Assembly: GCA_917880725.1 (NCBI GenBank)
Contig: OU862885.1
Location: 12,086,119-12,150,118, forward strand
DNA length: 64,000 nucleotides
Source: Selenia dentaria
Lineage: Eukaryota > Arthropoda > Insecta > Lepidoptera > Geometridae
Direction of reading: 5' to 3'
Part shown: one piece after another, positions 33,844 through 44,980 of the stretch
Layout of the letters: every line of letters starts with the position of its first letter
Position numbering within the stretch: position 1 is the stretch's first letter
The notes under the pieces: model-generated
Database searches by the model: none
Seen by the model: only the letters and a program-made list of their open reading frames with translations
Told to the model about the DNA's origin: nothing
Made by a program: the position numbers and the translations under genes

Positions 33844-34598
33844 CCCCCCGAAGGGTTCTCGCATTGACGTGGCGGGGGGGGGGGCTCAGTAGCCGTGGCT
33901 TGGATCACCACGGTAAAGCCAAGAGGAACCCAGGGGCCACGCCGGCGTTGGGGTGCGCTGGCCGGCTCAGGCGGGGCCGCTCCTATGGGCTTTGGCCGCC
34001 AAGTCCACATAAGAGTGGCGGGGTCCGGGCGCTTTGGCGCAGACTCGAGGAGGTGGGGCCCGGGCGCTTTGGCGCAGGCTCGAGGAGGGGGGCCCGGGCA
34101 CTTTGGTGCAGGCTCGAGGAGGTGGGGCCCGGGCGCTTTGGCGCAGGCTCGAAAAGGGGGGCCCGGGCACTTTGGTGCAGGCTCGAGGAGGTGGGGTCCG
34201 GGCGCTCGGCGCAGACTCGAGGAGGTAGGGTCGCTGGGGATTATCTCCTGTGGCTGACGTAGCAGGCGGTGGGGCTACGTATCCGACCCACCGCAGGGAG
34301 ACCACGGGCGTCCAGACACGGGGAAGTCTGGCGCTCATTGTTAGCGGGTTTGGTCTCCGAGGTAGTTGCGGCGTGCCATGTGTTCTGGCGTGCCGCGAAG
34401 AGAAGGGTCCGGCAACGGACAGCCACGGCGGGTTCGCGGTCGTGTGGAAAATCTGTCCCGCGTTCCCGCCGAGGGCGGCAGTGACGGAACACCCCGGGGT
34501 TTTGGTGGGTATACGGACTCCCACATAACCACCTACCTCCCCGTGGTAGGTGGTATCCATAAAGGATTTCCCCGGGACAAAAAATAAAAAATAAAAAA
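33844..34598 (+). mobile_element. GC-rich non-LTR retroelement 3' end inserted in LINE B
   Basis: AGGATCTACCTACTC occurs at 33829-33843 and 34599-34613, a 15-bp target duplication. The element ends in CCCCGGGAC followed by an A-rich tail (AAAAAATAAAAAATAAAAAA), so it was 3'-primed and 5'-truncated. Near the tail lies GGTATACGGACTCCCACATA and a CCTACCTCCCCGTGGTAGGT hairpin. GC content is far above that of its surroundings, which keeps several frames open (132, 120 and 197 codons). I recognise no protein in them. Clade unknown. Confidence 0.8.
34021..34229 (+). repeat. GC-rich tandem repeat, alternating 35/34-bp units, about 6 copies
   Basis: Units begin GCTCGAGGAGGTGGGGCCCG and continue GGCGCTTTGGCGCAG, alternating with a variant carrying GGGGGGCCCGGGCACTTTGG. 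The alternation gives a 69-bp higher-order dimer. Internal to the retroelement at 33844-34598. Confidence 0.9.
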
Positions 34599-34652
34599 AG
34601 GATCTACCTACTCGAGTATTACCATGTCAAAGTATAGCGTGTCTTAATAGGC

Positions 34653-34925
34653 CTATAAAGAATTTAAAAAAAAACCATGGTAGGGATTCATTCAGCAGCC
34701 ATCGGATTCGGGCCGAATCTTATAAACATATTTTATCACGTTAGTAATAGACCATTGAAGAAGTGACCAGTGGCTATGGGTTAAGCTCATTCTACCTGAG
34801 TATCCTCGTCAGCACGGAATATGACACCAGCGAAGAAGTGGCCTCTCGCTTCGATGCGCTGACGCAACAAACAGCCCTCCCCCCACATTATGTCATCGCG
34901 CACACACGTGCTGCTGCCCCTAGTG
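34653..34925. other. No gene supported; unusual coding-like composition
   Basis: A 67-codon plus-strand frame (34763-34966) includes STEYDTSEEVASRFDALTQQ. Its composition is protein-like but I recognise no family. Its 3' part runs into the M2 MITE copy. Confidence 0.2.
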
Positions 34926-35055
34926 CGAGGCGAGACGCAACTGTGAGCGTTCTGCACTCTCCTTGAAAAACACCACCGCTAGTGGTTGAAACTGTAGTTG
35001 AAAAAATCTGACTTATATACGTGAGTGATTCCCGTTTCTCATATTAAAAATACTT
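34926..35055 (+). mobile_element. Foldback MITE M2, degraded copy 2
   Basis: GTGCGAGGCGAGACGCAACT, GAGCGTTCTGCACTCTCC, GTGGTTGAAACTGTAGTTG and ACGTGAGTGATTCCCGTTTC match the loop and right arm of 26054-26275. The left arm is mostly lost. Confidence 0.75.
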
Positions 35056-35650
35056 TAGCACACGAAACGAAATTCTTTAACCCTGTCGCCGTCACAGAGG
35101 TCGGCTTACCGGAATCTACTCGTAGCTCAGACTTAACGTAGATTTACGTACCCACAAGTCACGTTCCGCACCTGTGTAGGGGCATTAGCTAATTCTGTTA
35201 CCAGCTTGTTTTACTTCTTGTATTATGTATATATTTACTAAGCGTGGACACTCGCGGTACGGAAGAACCAATTAAGCAGTTAATAGTTTATTTGCATTTA
35301 TTTACCTAATTAATTATTATGTGCCTATTTCCTGGGGCGTTACTATCAGCTTTGTAAAAACCATGCAAGTTCCGTGCAGTTCTTAAAGCTGGCTTAAACA
35401 GTTTTTAATTCAATCATACCATGACGTTGGTTTAGGTGAAGTGTTTGATCATTGTTTGCTACAAAAATTAATGGATAATGTTGTTTCTGGCTGTCTAACA
35501 ATTTACTATAACCAACATGGCAGATGCGTAGACGTTTTCAAGCTGATAATCTGAGCGGATTAAAAGTATCACGATGACGTCAGTCCATACAAAAAAAACA
35601 GGTGAACGGTTTATCTACGGTTTTTGAATAGTAGGCCTGGGCAGGCCTGT

Positions 35651-35691
<41 letters not shown>

Positions 35692-36065
35692 GAATAAATC
35701 GGGCAGTTGTCTAGAAGTCCTGCTTTAAGAGCTCATAGTAAGGCCCCTGGACGTAACCACCAGTTTGTAGTACACGTGAGTATTCTTTCGATATGTACAT
35801 ATTCCCGCATATAGATCGATCCTAAATAAGTATTATTACCACAATATTTTTTCTAAACACTAAGATCGCTATCACGCTCTTATTCATAATAGGTCCTGCT
35901 GCACTGTATAATGGTACGACGCTATATAAATACCTAACTCAATGTAAATTTTCAATTCTAACATATCAGACTGCAGTAATAGAGGTAAAAATGTTATTAT
36001 CACATAATTAAAAGTTAACCGTCATTTTTCATATAAATCTATAGATATAATCTCTTTTATTTGAT
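35056..36065. other. No gene; contains an AT microsatellite
   Basis: No supportable ORF. The (TA)n run at 35655-35691 is the only repeat I see. Confidence 0.45.
35655..35691. repeat. (TA)n microsatellite
   Basis: Uninterrupted alternating TA for about 37 bases. Confidence 0.95.
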
Positions 36066-36182
36066 ACTAGCAGACCCAGCGTCTTCGATCATTCTAACTT
36101 TACTAAATAAACTGAATTCACCCGTTAGGGATGAAGTTTATTTCCTTAGCATTGAGCTCAATAAATTTCAAGTTTGTATCTC

Positions 36183-36368
36183 CAGCCGTGCGATTCTGTA
36201 ATGATTCGTCAATGCACTCGTCGACGAGCTCACCGATGTCAAATACTTTATGAGATATCGCCTTTGTGCATAAGGTTGTTTTTCCAACGTTTCTTGTCAT
36301 CTCGTCATTTGTTTCACGGATGTTGTCAAAGATGCAACGATGTTTGCTCTTAGAGAATCGCTCAGCAG
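36183..36368 (-). mobile_element. MITE M1, copy 3
   Basis: CAGCCGTGCGATTCTGTAAT at left and AGAGAATCGCTCAGCAG at right. The interior on the minus strand is colinear with the other copies. A 60-codon frame through it is the family's shared open frame. Confidence 0.8.
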
Positions 36369-36424
36369 CAGTTTAGGTTCTGGATTGATTAAGCAATCAA
36401 GACGTAGTAGTTTAATACTAACTG

Positions 36425-36651
36425 ACAAATTATTCATCTATACTATACTATTACTATAATAATAATAATAACATAAAGAGGAAAGATTTGTATGTAAGTA
36501 TGTTTGTAACGAATTGGCTGAAAAAGTACTAGACCGATTTCATAAATTCTTTCACCATTGGAAAGGTACATTCACCCTGAGTAACATAGGCTATATAAGA
36601 TTCATCATCATCATCCATCACCGCGCAGGTGAAACTACGAAGAGCAGCTAG
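36425..36651 (+). mobile_element. Helitron 3' portion (ACCGCGCAGGTGAAACTACG end)
   Basis: ATAAAGAGGAAAGATTTGTA, AAAAAGTACTAGACCGATTT, GAGTAACATAGGCTATATAA, then ATCCATCACCGCGCAGGTG and AGCAGCTAG|T with CTAG at 36648-36651. 58005-58180 carries the same internal block. Confidence 0.7.
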
Positions 36652-38060
36652 TATTTCACATTATTTTTATCTCGAAGATTCGGAAAATTTTAGGTTAACA
36701 TTTTAATGCTGGAACTTGAACCATTGACCGTTAGTGCTTGACGCGCACACTCGCAGCCTGATCCACCGGAGTTTTTGAAAATTTACCTCGAAATAAGCTT
36801 ATCCTTGCTACTAACCATTACCGAGTATTCGACGTTTTTATTTTACTCATAAAACCTACTCTTCAACACGATCTTTTTTTTTTTAATTTATTTATTCATA
36901 TAAAAACATCTGTTACATGTTTACAAATGACAATATAGAAATATTGTATTTAGTGATAATTTACACACAGCTAATAGAAGTACTTGATACCTACATGTTT
37001 ACATTGTTTTAATTAGTTTAGACATTAGCTTACTGTTGTGTAGTGACAATTTAATCAGTAATAGTGTTCAATAAGTAACATTGAGGGCATGTTGGAAACC
37101 AAGCTAGGCATAACCTGTGTTATGGTTTACAACACTTCCCTTCTTATGTTTTGGATATTGATAATTCCTAATTAATCTTAGTAATTACTCGAAGTACATT
37201 AAATAGTCCCTACATAACGTCACCATATCTTTACATTTCCGTATAATGTAAGAAGTAACAATTAATGCCTGATCTTTAGTAGCACGCTGATATCATAGAG
37301 AGATTAAACGTGGTTTAGCATTTAAGGCCCGCTCGTATCCTGATAATAGTAAAAAGCAGAATCTTTAAACATCTAGTGTAACGAAACCGATCGATAATAT
37401 ATTATGAAAAAAATACTTAGGTTACAAAAGGAAATAGGAAAAGAGTAATAACCGAATAGAATTCATAAATATAACTTGCTTTCTGGAGAAAAAAAAACTA
37501 AATAGGGCCACAAAAATAATATTTCACGTCCAAAGTTTCAGAATTTTCAGCGATAACACTATGTTTTTTAGGTAATACACAGCCAACGTATAGTACTAAA
37601 ATAGTAACCAGCAGTTTTTTCAATTGTGTTAGTACGTATGTATGGAAAAGTATAAACAAAACGTAAAAAAAATAATGCATTTTCGCATTACATCGTCCAA
37701 TACGCGTCTTAAGTTTACCATTCAGCGACAGAGAAAATTTCATAAAAAATCACCAAGTAGTTAAGTTATTTAATATTTTTAACTTTGATACTTACACTTT
37801 TCCAGAAGAAAAATTTCGTTTCCCTTTTGTTTTATGGGATAAAAAGTATCATATATTATTTTTATCATATAGTATTTCTTATCACTGTATCAAGTTTCAT
37901 TGGATTCTGTCGCGTATAGTTGCAGACTGACGCGACAACAATAGGTTTACAGAAAGTTTCTTCAGGCTTCTAATTCGACAACAAAGTACACGCCGACTTT
38001 AATTTTTAAAACGTATTGAATGTTTGATTTTGCTTAGTTACAGTTTTATTATATTATGTA
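36652..38060. other. No gene supported
   Basis: 36870-36990 has a T-run followed by AATTTATTTATTCATATAA, resembling the antisense 3' tail of a LINE, but no protein fragment confirms it. The 81-codon minus-strand ORF (37498-37743) shows no family motif. Confidence 0.4.
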
Positions 38061-38175
38061 CTAGTTGACCCGCCAGCGGCTGCGCTCGCTTGGTCTTGGT
38101 GTAGTAGCGAGAGAGTTATTCTTTAAATTTCAATTTTTTTTAATTTATGAACCGATTAACATGAAACAAACACTA
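38061..38175 (-). mobile_element. Helitron 3' end, inverted
   Basis: CTAGTTGACCCGCCAGCGGC at 38061 is the reverse complement of the H4-type terminus. It is followed by CTTGGTCTTGGTGTAGTAG as in the plus-strand copy ending at 28681. Confidence 0.65.
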
Positions 38176-38194
38176 AATATTAAGTGATGCTTAC

Positions 38195-38640
38195 CACCAT
38201 TCTCTCTATCTGTGGTCATTTTCATGACTCATCGTGGTCATCGGTGGATGTGGATGGTGTACGCAGAGATCGTATAATTTGCTTCCATCGGTGCCTATCC
38301 ATCGCGTCTCTGACAACTGAGAAAAACTCGATTCAGGAAGGATGTTTTAATGGGTCGGTTGGGGGTCGCTCGCGGCATCTTTTGCCCTCCGTATTCCCAC
38401 CACGAGACTTATCGTGGTTATACGGAGGGCTCGGCTTCAAGGCTCTTGTTACCTCTTCTAACTATGTGGCCAAAGTAGGTCAGTTTGCGCGTTGGCAGAT
38501 TGTGGAGAGACGAATCCGAACACGTAGCTGTGAAAGGTTCAATGCATTGGTGCGTTTGGTGGTCCATGGTATCCGCAACATCCGCCTACAACACCACATC
38601 TCGAATGCATTGATTATTTGACTTTCGGCATTTAAATTTG
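38195..38640 (-). pseudogene. RTE-type LINE ORF2 C-terminal relic (second subfamily)
   Basis: The minus-strand frame includes SQIINAFEMWCCRRMLRIPW and TTKRTNALNLSQLRVRIRLS, the INAFEMWCWRRMLRIPW-type motif characteristic of RTE-clade retrotransposon proteins in insects. Downstream (toward 38200) frames are broken but retain antisense GGTCGCTCGCGGC and GTGGATGTGGATGGTG words. Non-functional. Confidence 0.8.
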
Positions 38641-38880
38641 ATAAGCCGTTTCTTAGATTAGCGTGCACAAACTCACACACAAACAACAGATAAACAAACA
38701 AACAGATAAAAAATCTAACAATCATTTTTTCATTCAAAGTTCATATTAAAAGTGCCAATAATATTTTTCCTCATATTTCTTCCATGTACAGACAGCGATC
38801 CATTACATTTTTATTATAGATCAATATATGTGTAATATCACACAAATATTACAAAGGCGAAAATTTGTGAGTGTGTTTGT

Positions 38881-39415
38881 ATGTTTATTTTATTTATTTT
38901 TATTTATTTTAAACATTTTCAAGTACCATTACAGTAACGTAATACTAATGCGATAAATTAAAAAAACAATTAAATTATTCAAAAAAAAAATATTCTAAAA
39001 TAAATTATATTAAAATAATAAAAAATCTCAAATTTAATTATTTTCCATTAACGCTTGCGCTGCTTCTGTGAATTTCCTCAAGCTGCAGTGAAAAACGTCA
39101 ACATGGGTAGATATTTGGTTTATCATACTCATACCTATGACTCGTGAACAAGGGGCACATTTAAGTAGGTTGGTCCTCGCTGTTGGCACATTCAACAACG
39201 TAGGGCGTCGGTGGCACCACACATCCGTCTGGCGCACGCAGCTGTAGCTGTGTGTTACTTCTTTACGCTTAAACAGCTGGAACAACTTTTGATGAAAGAA
39301 GAATGGCAAACCTCTGTGTGTTTTGGGTACCCTACATAGACGGACCCACGAGAAAGGAAACCATGCAAAACCAGTAGTCCTTAGTAAGACTAAGATATTA
39401 TAAAATTGTACCATA
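38881..39415 (-). pseudogene. LINE ORF2 C-terminal relic with A/T-rich 3' end
   Basis: The 126-codon minus-strand frame (39414-39034) contains RQTDVWCHRRPTLLNVPTAR, TNLLKCAPCSRVIGM and HVDVFHCSLRKFTEAAQAL. The RRPTLLxVPxxRTNLL...CSLxxF arrangement is the C-terminal tail of certain jockey/CR1-group LINE proteins. The 3' UTR is A-rich toward 38881 (plus-strand TTTATTTTATTTATTTTTAT). Strongly 5'-truncated. Confidence 0.7.
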
Positions 39416-40640
39416 TTTTTTATGTTGGGGTTTAAAAGTTATTAGCATTTATATTTTTTTAGGTTAGGTTAGATAGGCAGAATTCGTTAGCTTAAAATAC
39501 TCGTATCTGACTGGGTTTTTCAAAAGAAATCTATCGTAATCTATTACGATAGATTCTCTAGAAACGGGTGCTTGGCATTAGGTATCGTTATCGTAGATGG
39601 ATGCAACTACCTATATTTTATGTGATAACATGATAAAACTTACTTGAGAAATGGCAAATGTACAACACGTACGAATCCAACAACAAAGGAAAAACTATTG
39701 GTGTCACTTTGTCATGTCACACTCTTTTGACAGAATATACGTAGTATCAAGAAAGTTGTATAGTATCAAAGCTATAGTCTATGAACTGAATAGCGCTTTG
39801 GAATAGCGTTTCGTTATTGCCCACAAGCATCTTCTGCGTATTAATTTTGTTGTTTTACATTTAGGCTTTCTCATTATTCCCAACTGCTAATTAAATATAA
39901 ATATATAAATTATTTGCATCTACTAATAATAAATAAATTTGGCATAGTTTCATTCTCCGTGGTTTTTATTCTCAGTGGGTACCCAGATGACCACTCTCAT
40001 TTGGTAGGTATACAAGGCGCTGGATTAACACATATGACACACACTATAACACTATACTTTTCATCAACATTATCATCATCCATCACCACGCGAGTTCAAC
40101 CGCGGAGCAAACCTAGCTTGAACAATAAAAATACATTATTATTGTAAAACTCAGCAAAACTACAGCTAACATAATACAGAAACAACAAGTTAATCATTAT
40201 TTTCCGTCCCATAACAGAAAGTGCGACTCAACTGTCGGGAAACTATGAGCTTTGTTTTTCTCGTTACCAGAACAAAGACACAAAGAACTTTACCCGGAGC
40301 GAGTCAAAGGCGGGCAAACTGTCGTGTAATGACAACCGGATAACGGTGAACATACTAGCAATACAATAAATCAATTTCACAAAAACGCACTTTATATTTG
40401 TTGGAGATTTTCGTACATTATCAAAACCACGTGGGGAAGTACCTCACCTTTGCTAGTTTTAAATCGTGAAACAGTAGTGAGCAAACTACTGCTTTGTTTG
40501 CTGGGAAACAACAGGGTAAGAGATTTAACGTCCTATATCTCAGGGTGTTGAGCGCAGGCATTGCTATGCAGGGTTTTGAACTGTTGTAAGTAATCATTTC
40601 TTAGGTTTTCGCGATTCTTAAACATTGCAATGAGATGCAA
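39416..40640. other. No gene; short hairpin and a Helitron scrap
   Basis: 39528-39555 is a perfect 13-bp inverted repeat (AATCTATCGTAAT) with a 2-nt spacer. 40070-40115 (CATCCATCACCACGCGAGTT, CCGCGGAGCAAACCTAGC) is a worn Helitron 3' end. No ORF is supportable. Confidence 0.5.
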
Positions 40641-40644
40641 CGGA

Positions 40645-40720
40645 TTAAATTGCGTACAATATTATTATTTTATCCCGACGGTTCGAAACCTTTTGAGTGA
40701 ACGTGTACTGCCTATCATAT
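40645..40720 (+). repeat. Fragment with ATCCCGACGGTTCGAAACC motif
   Basis: ATTATTATTTTATCCCGACG and GTTCGAAACCTTTTGAGTGA resemble 22780-22830. Unclassified. Confidence 0.4.
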
Positions 40721-40867
40721 CTTGTAAGTAGTTTAAAATTCTGATTGGCACTGAACTGTTAACAAACGTGACGCTTAACATCAGGCGACCGATTGACTGG
40801 TATCGTCGCTGATAGATTTAAAAAAATACACTTTAATTCCTAGTCGTTATAAATGATCAATATACGG

Positions 40868-41045
40868 CTTCGTTCGTTAGCTCAGTAGGTAGAGACTTTT
40901 AGAAACGCGGGGTGCAAGGTTCGATGTCTTGCCTGCCTGGCCGTGGCAAATATTGGTGTGATGAGCAGAAATGCTTGTTTTCGGGTCTTGGATGTTTCTG
41001 TGTCCATGCCTTTCGTGATTCAGGGAAGGAAGCCTTGAGCGATAG
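40868..41045 (+). mobile_element. tRNA-derived SINE S1, copy 2
   Basis: GTTAGCTCAGTAGGTAGAG (box A region) and AAGGTTCGATGTCTTG (box B), then GGCAAATATTGGTGTGATGA and GTCTTGGATGTTTCTGTG. This is the same body as the minus-strand copy at 31334-31585. Box B is mutated (GATGTC for GATTCC). Confidence 0.75.
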
Positions 41046-41049
41046 TATG

Positions 41050-42665
41050 AGTATGTAAACGTTATTAATAACTAGTAGTTCTGCGAACAGTAGACCACGC
41101 GAGCACATAGTCTTCTCAGCAATTTTTCGCAGTACTTCACAGCCTATTATCTCGGAAACCACATGACCAATTATGCTCATATTCGAAATTCCTTTTTATA
41201 TTCAGGTATCTAATGTGTGTACCAAATTTTATCAAAATCAGTCGGTAAATATATTAAATAGCAGCAAACTTTCCCTCTTAGTAAGAAAAGTCCTCTCCGT
41301 CTCTCAAAATATACGACAGTAAACCAGTAGAACTATCCTCCAATACTTTTCTCAATTTTTATCAACGATATTACTGCGCATATAAAACATTGTAATTATA
41401 AATTATTTGCCGATGACCTTAAAATCTACAAATCAGTAAACAGCGATGCAGATATTAATCTCATTCAGAGCGATATAAACAATATAAAAGAATGGTGTGA
41501 CTTGAACCAAATGCACCTTAATGTCCAAAAATGTTTTTATATTAAAAACACGCGCAAAAAAAAATTATTCCTTCGGCCTACACATTAAATAATGTAATTC
41601 TGCAGGAGGTCAAGGAAATAAGAGACTTGGGAGTGTTGCTTGATAGCAAATTATCTTTTAGAGATCATATTAACTCAATACGAGTTAAAAAGGCGACCCA
41701 ACAGCTCGGATTCATTAGACGCAATTCTAAAAGTTTTAAATCACCAGGCACAAAGATATTATTATACAATGATATGATGCGTAGTTTTCTGGAATTTTCA
41801 AGTGTAACGTGGAACCCTTTTTATGTAGTGCACTCTCAGCGCATTGAAAGTATTCAGCGAGCCTTTACAAGATCCTTGGCTTTTTCTTGCTCTGGAATAT
41901 CACACAGAAGTCCGTATTCTAATCGCTTGGCTTTCTTCAAAATGAATAACTTGCGCAACAGAAGACAAATTCGTGACCTATCGTTTCTATATAAACAAAT
42001 CCACAGCTAAATCGATTGTCCGTCACTTTTAAATCACATCTCCTTAAAAGTTCCTTGCCACTATCCACGCCATATAATCCAAAATATTCTTCATATTACA
42101 CATGCTAGAACGAACTTAGCTTATAACTCTCCTCTAATAAGAATATATCGTACATATAATGAATATAATGCTTCCGTAAATGATCTTGATATCTTTCATG
42201 ACCCTTTAAACACATTTAAAAATAAAATAACAAAAATATATTATACAACACTAACTTTGTTAAATTGCAATGAAATTGAATTTTCTGTTTCCGACTTTTA
42301 TGTCTTAGTTGTAAATATTTAATGTATTAATTTTAGTTAAGTTTAATGTAACTTTTTATCTTCTATCACTGTTAAATTGTGAAAGCTGTAAACGTCTGTT
42401 AAAGGTGTACATCTCAGAACAGTTATATAATTGTAAGTGTTAAATCATAGTTTTTATTTAATATGTATACTGTTGGTGTTTCTATATTAAATAAATAAAT
42501 AAAAAATAGAACATGCGTACCAAGTTTCGTCAAGATTGGTTAATTAATCCTGTACAGGAGGACCAACACACAACCTAACAAACAAACTGACAAATGAAAG
42601 TCAATTTGGTTAGGTAAAGCAGACACTTCGCGCATTTCAATCGCTCGGTCAACAAGCATCCCGCT
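41050..42665 (+). repeat. Unclassified repeat U3, split copy (host of the nested LINE)
   Basis: 41050-41333 and 42507-42665 together are colinear with the reverse complement of 8630-9005. TTTTTCGCAGTACTTCACAG, CCAATTATGCTCATATTCG, AATCAGTCGGTAAATAT and CAGTAGAAC lie left of the LINE. ATGCGTACCAAGTTTCGTCA, AGGAGGACCAACACAC and ATCGCTCGGTCAAC lie right of it. Confidence 0.8.
41334..42506 (+). pseudogene. 5'-truncated LINE with RT catalytic motif, nested in repeat U3
   Basis: The first codons read PILFSIFINDITAHIKHCNY, then KLFADDLKIYKSVNSD (the FADD catalytic box of reverse transcriptase), SDINNIKEWCDLNQMHLNVQK, a frameshift in the A-run at about 41556-41564, then RDLGVLLDSKLSFRDHINSI, SFLEFSSVTWNPFYVVHSQR and LRNRRQIRDLSFLYKQIHS. 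An in-frame TAA at 42008-42010 interrupts, and the same frame runs on to TAA at 42320-42322. The 3' UTR ends AAATAAATAAATAAAAA. TAGAAC is duplicated at 41328-41333 and 42507-42512. CR1/jockey group. Confidence 0.9.
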
Positions 42666-42668
42666 CAC

Positions 42669-42727
42669 GACTTCTTCGCATGGAATAAAGTAATTGCGAT
42701 ACTACCTTATTCCATGCGAAGGAAGTC
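42669..42727. repeat. Hairpin, 20-bp arms with one bulge
   Basis: GACTTCTTCGCATGGAATAA at 42669 is mirrored by TTATTCCATGCGAAGGAAGTC at 42707-42727, which carries one extra base. Spacer 18 nt. Confidence 0.85.
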
Positions 42728-43749
42728 GCCGATCGGGATCAAAAAAGATTATTTGTTAATCCCGGGTACAAACCATGTCCACTCTACATTTAAATTCTCC
42801 AAACAAAGCCGTTTAGTAATTTTTGCGTTATTGAGAAACAAACATCCATACATCCAAACTTTCACGCTCATGATATTTAATTAGTTACCCTTTTGTTTTA
42901 TGAGTGTGTGATCTTTCGTGGCATTCTATCCGTATACTTCCAGATCCAAAAAACGGGTTCCAACGGAAGACCAACGCCGGTCTTTTGCAACAGGCATTAC
43001 ACTAAATATATGATACACTAAAAAAACACAGATGATATTATGTGGCAAGGGAATGACAAAATGTCCTACTCCCTTGCTTATTACTTTTTTAGCAGGCTAT
43101 AATTATCCGTAGTGGTGTTATTACATTTATATTTATTCGACTATACCTATCGCGTAAGTTAAACCGTCACAATAACATTAAAATGTGTAATACTTACGAA
43201 ATTTTCAATCAAGTCATATCGGATAACCGAACTAAGCCCGCGTGATGGATTATGGCCTCTGTCTCTCTAAGAGGGTGTTTTTAGCTGCAGGATGAGAAGG
43301 TTTCAGGCTGATTTTGCTATATTTATCAGGCTGTTTGATACGCATTTTAAAAGTTATTGTATTTATCTGGATACAAGCTGAGTTCTAAGCGATCCATACA
43401 AAACTAAATGATATCATTCAGATAAGTTTATTCATGAAGGAAAATGTGGGTGGGTTGGTCAGCTTTTTTTCCAATTTGATTTATGAACTATTGACTGCTC
43501 GTGCGTCTTAACATGAGTCGACAAATCCATCGCGTGGCCCAAGTTTTTGATAAAATAATGTCTATGCTTATCTTTATATGAAATGTAAACCAATGGTCAT
43601 GTTTTATGTTTTCTTATTAATAAAATATATTATAAATTAAATTACAAATGAATGGGCGTTCTTCTTTACTTCTATACTACCATATTGAACACCCAGCTGC
43701 TTGAGAAATTTGTTTCAGTATTAAAATAATTTGTATTTAAATAAAATTA
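42728..43749. other. No recognised feature
   Basis: AT-rich; GATGGATTATGGCCTCTGTC near 43243 echoes part of repeat L1. No gene. Confidence 0.4.
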
Positions 43750-43910
43750 CGCATCATCAGATGGGATTCAAACCGCAGCGGTCTAAGGATTACGGCGTCT
43801 TACACGGATTGTCGAGAGACGCGAGTGTAAATTCCGTTCAAAGATATTGAATTTTTCTCTCTATAATTGCAAAGTATGTATATAAGTAGTAAACAACTGT
43901 TAGTGCTGTA
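43750..43910 (+). mobile_element. tRNA-derived SINE S2, diverged copy
   Basis: GGCGTCTTACACGGATTGTC, GAGAGACGCGAGTGTAAATTC and TTGAATTTTTCTCTCTATAATTG line up with 60165-60310. Box B is badly mutated. Confidence 0.65.
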
Positions 43911-44980
43911 GTCAAAATCCATATCAGGACTGAACATAAACGTTAACTGTTCAAATATATAATACATTTCGGTTTATTAGATGTTTTTTTAATACTAATA
44001 AGCACCTAGAAACCATTTTTACATAGAAATATAATTTATTTTGTATATCTATATAGACATATATAGACTAGTAAAAAAACAATGGGCGTCGATACCATAT
44101 CTCTTAAACTTTCGCAGCAGTGCATGTGCTAGTAGCTATATTGTTTTCGTGAATAAGTACCATTTCGAGGTAAAAACCAAAGAAAAAGCTTATAATCCTC
44201 TTATATTATGGTTTTGTGAACAATTCCCGTAATTTGATAAAGACAGCCGCCATATTGTTTTGATAACGAGTGGGACTATGATTTTGAGATCTGTTTGGTT
44301 AGGGTTAGAGTATATGTTTGTATGACAATTTGTGGATTTATTATGGATAATTTATAAAATAGGTAGGTTTTCAAAGTCTATTATACCGTTGTGATTGTAT
44401 GTTTACTCCTTTTACACCTGCTTGAGAGATAAAATAGGTCTTTGCAGAGTTTATTTCATTTATTATTTTTTGTTGCGGTTCAAGTTTTTATGTATTTTTT
44501 CGGTTGACTTTACCTCTATAATTTGACTAAAAAGAAATAGATAACATAATAATAGAATAAATGAAGATGTACTGGGTAACCAGTGTAAATTTACGCCGTT
44601 TACAGATATAAAATAGAATAAACAGCTGTTTTACTACGATTTTTGTCCTGCAAATATTTGCGGCGCGCGCGAATTTTTTAAATAGTGTATTTTCGCGCGC
44701 GTTTTCCGTTCGATTTGGCGCCAAAATATTTTTACTTTTAAGCTACCTAAAGGGTTAAAAACCATATTATAATATAAATATTGTGTCTTTGAAAAATTAG
44801 AACGTGAATAACATACATCCATTCAGCAGTTGTCGATTTTACGCGTTGCAAATGCTTTAAATCCAACATTTTTTATACGAGTATATATAAAGTATAATTA
44901 AAACAATTCTGATGAATTTTATATCCTTCATTTAGAAATTAGAAGGAAAAGAATAAAAATTGTATTTTAAAATTGTTATC
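43911..44980. other. No gene supported
   Basis: Short ORFs at 44041-44232 and 44527-44822 have no motif. 44660-44720 has an alternating CG-rich pair (GCGCGCGCGAA / TTTTCGCGCGCG) that can form a stem. Confidence 0.4.

Larger units (their letters stand above)
33487..34652 (+). pseudogene. LINE copy B, split by a GC-rich retroelement insertion
   Basis: Same family as 550-1115. 33487-33843 encodes, with frameshifts, the FKDINIPTVVSHENLMYVKK and GTVYTIL / DYLEDKTAWD-type tail and its stop. The sequence resumes at 34599-34652 (GTCAAAGTATAGCGTGTCTT) after the insertion at 33844-34598. Homology then ends, so the LINE 3' tail was lost. Non-functional. Confidence 0.8.

Noticed and set aside
33864..34560. 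Overlapping frames of 132, 120 and 197 codons on both strands
   Set aside because: Explained by high GC content and tandem repeats, which make stops rare. No recognisable protein, and the region is a retroelement 3' end with a target duplication.
2690..37710. Shared word TTCGCATTACATCGTCCAAT at about 2678 and 37681 as a repeat family
   Set aside because: Similarity stops after about 25 bases on both sides, so it is too short to support a family call from two sites.
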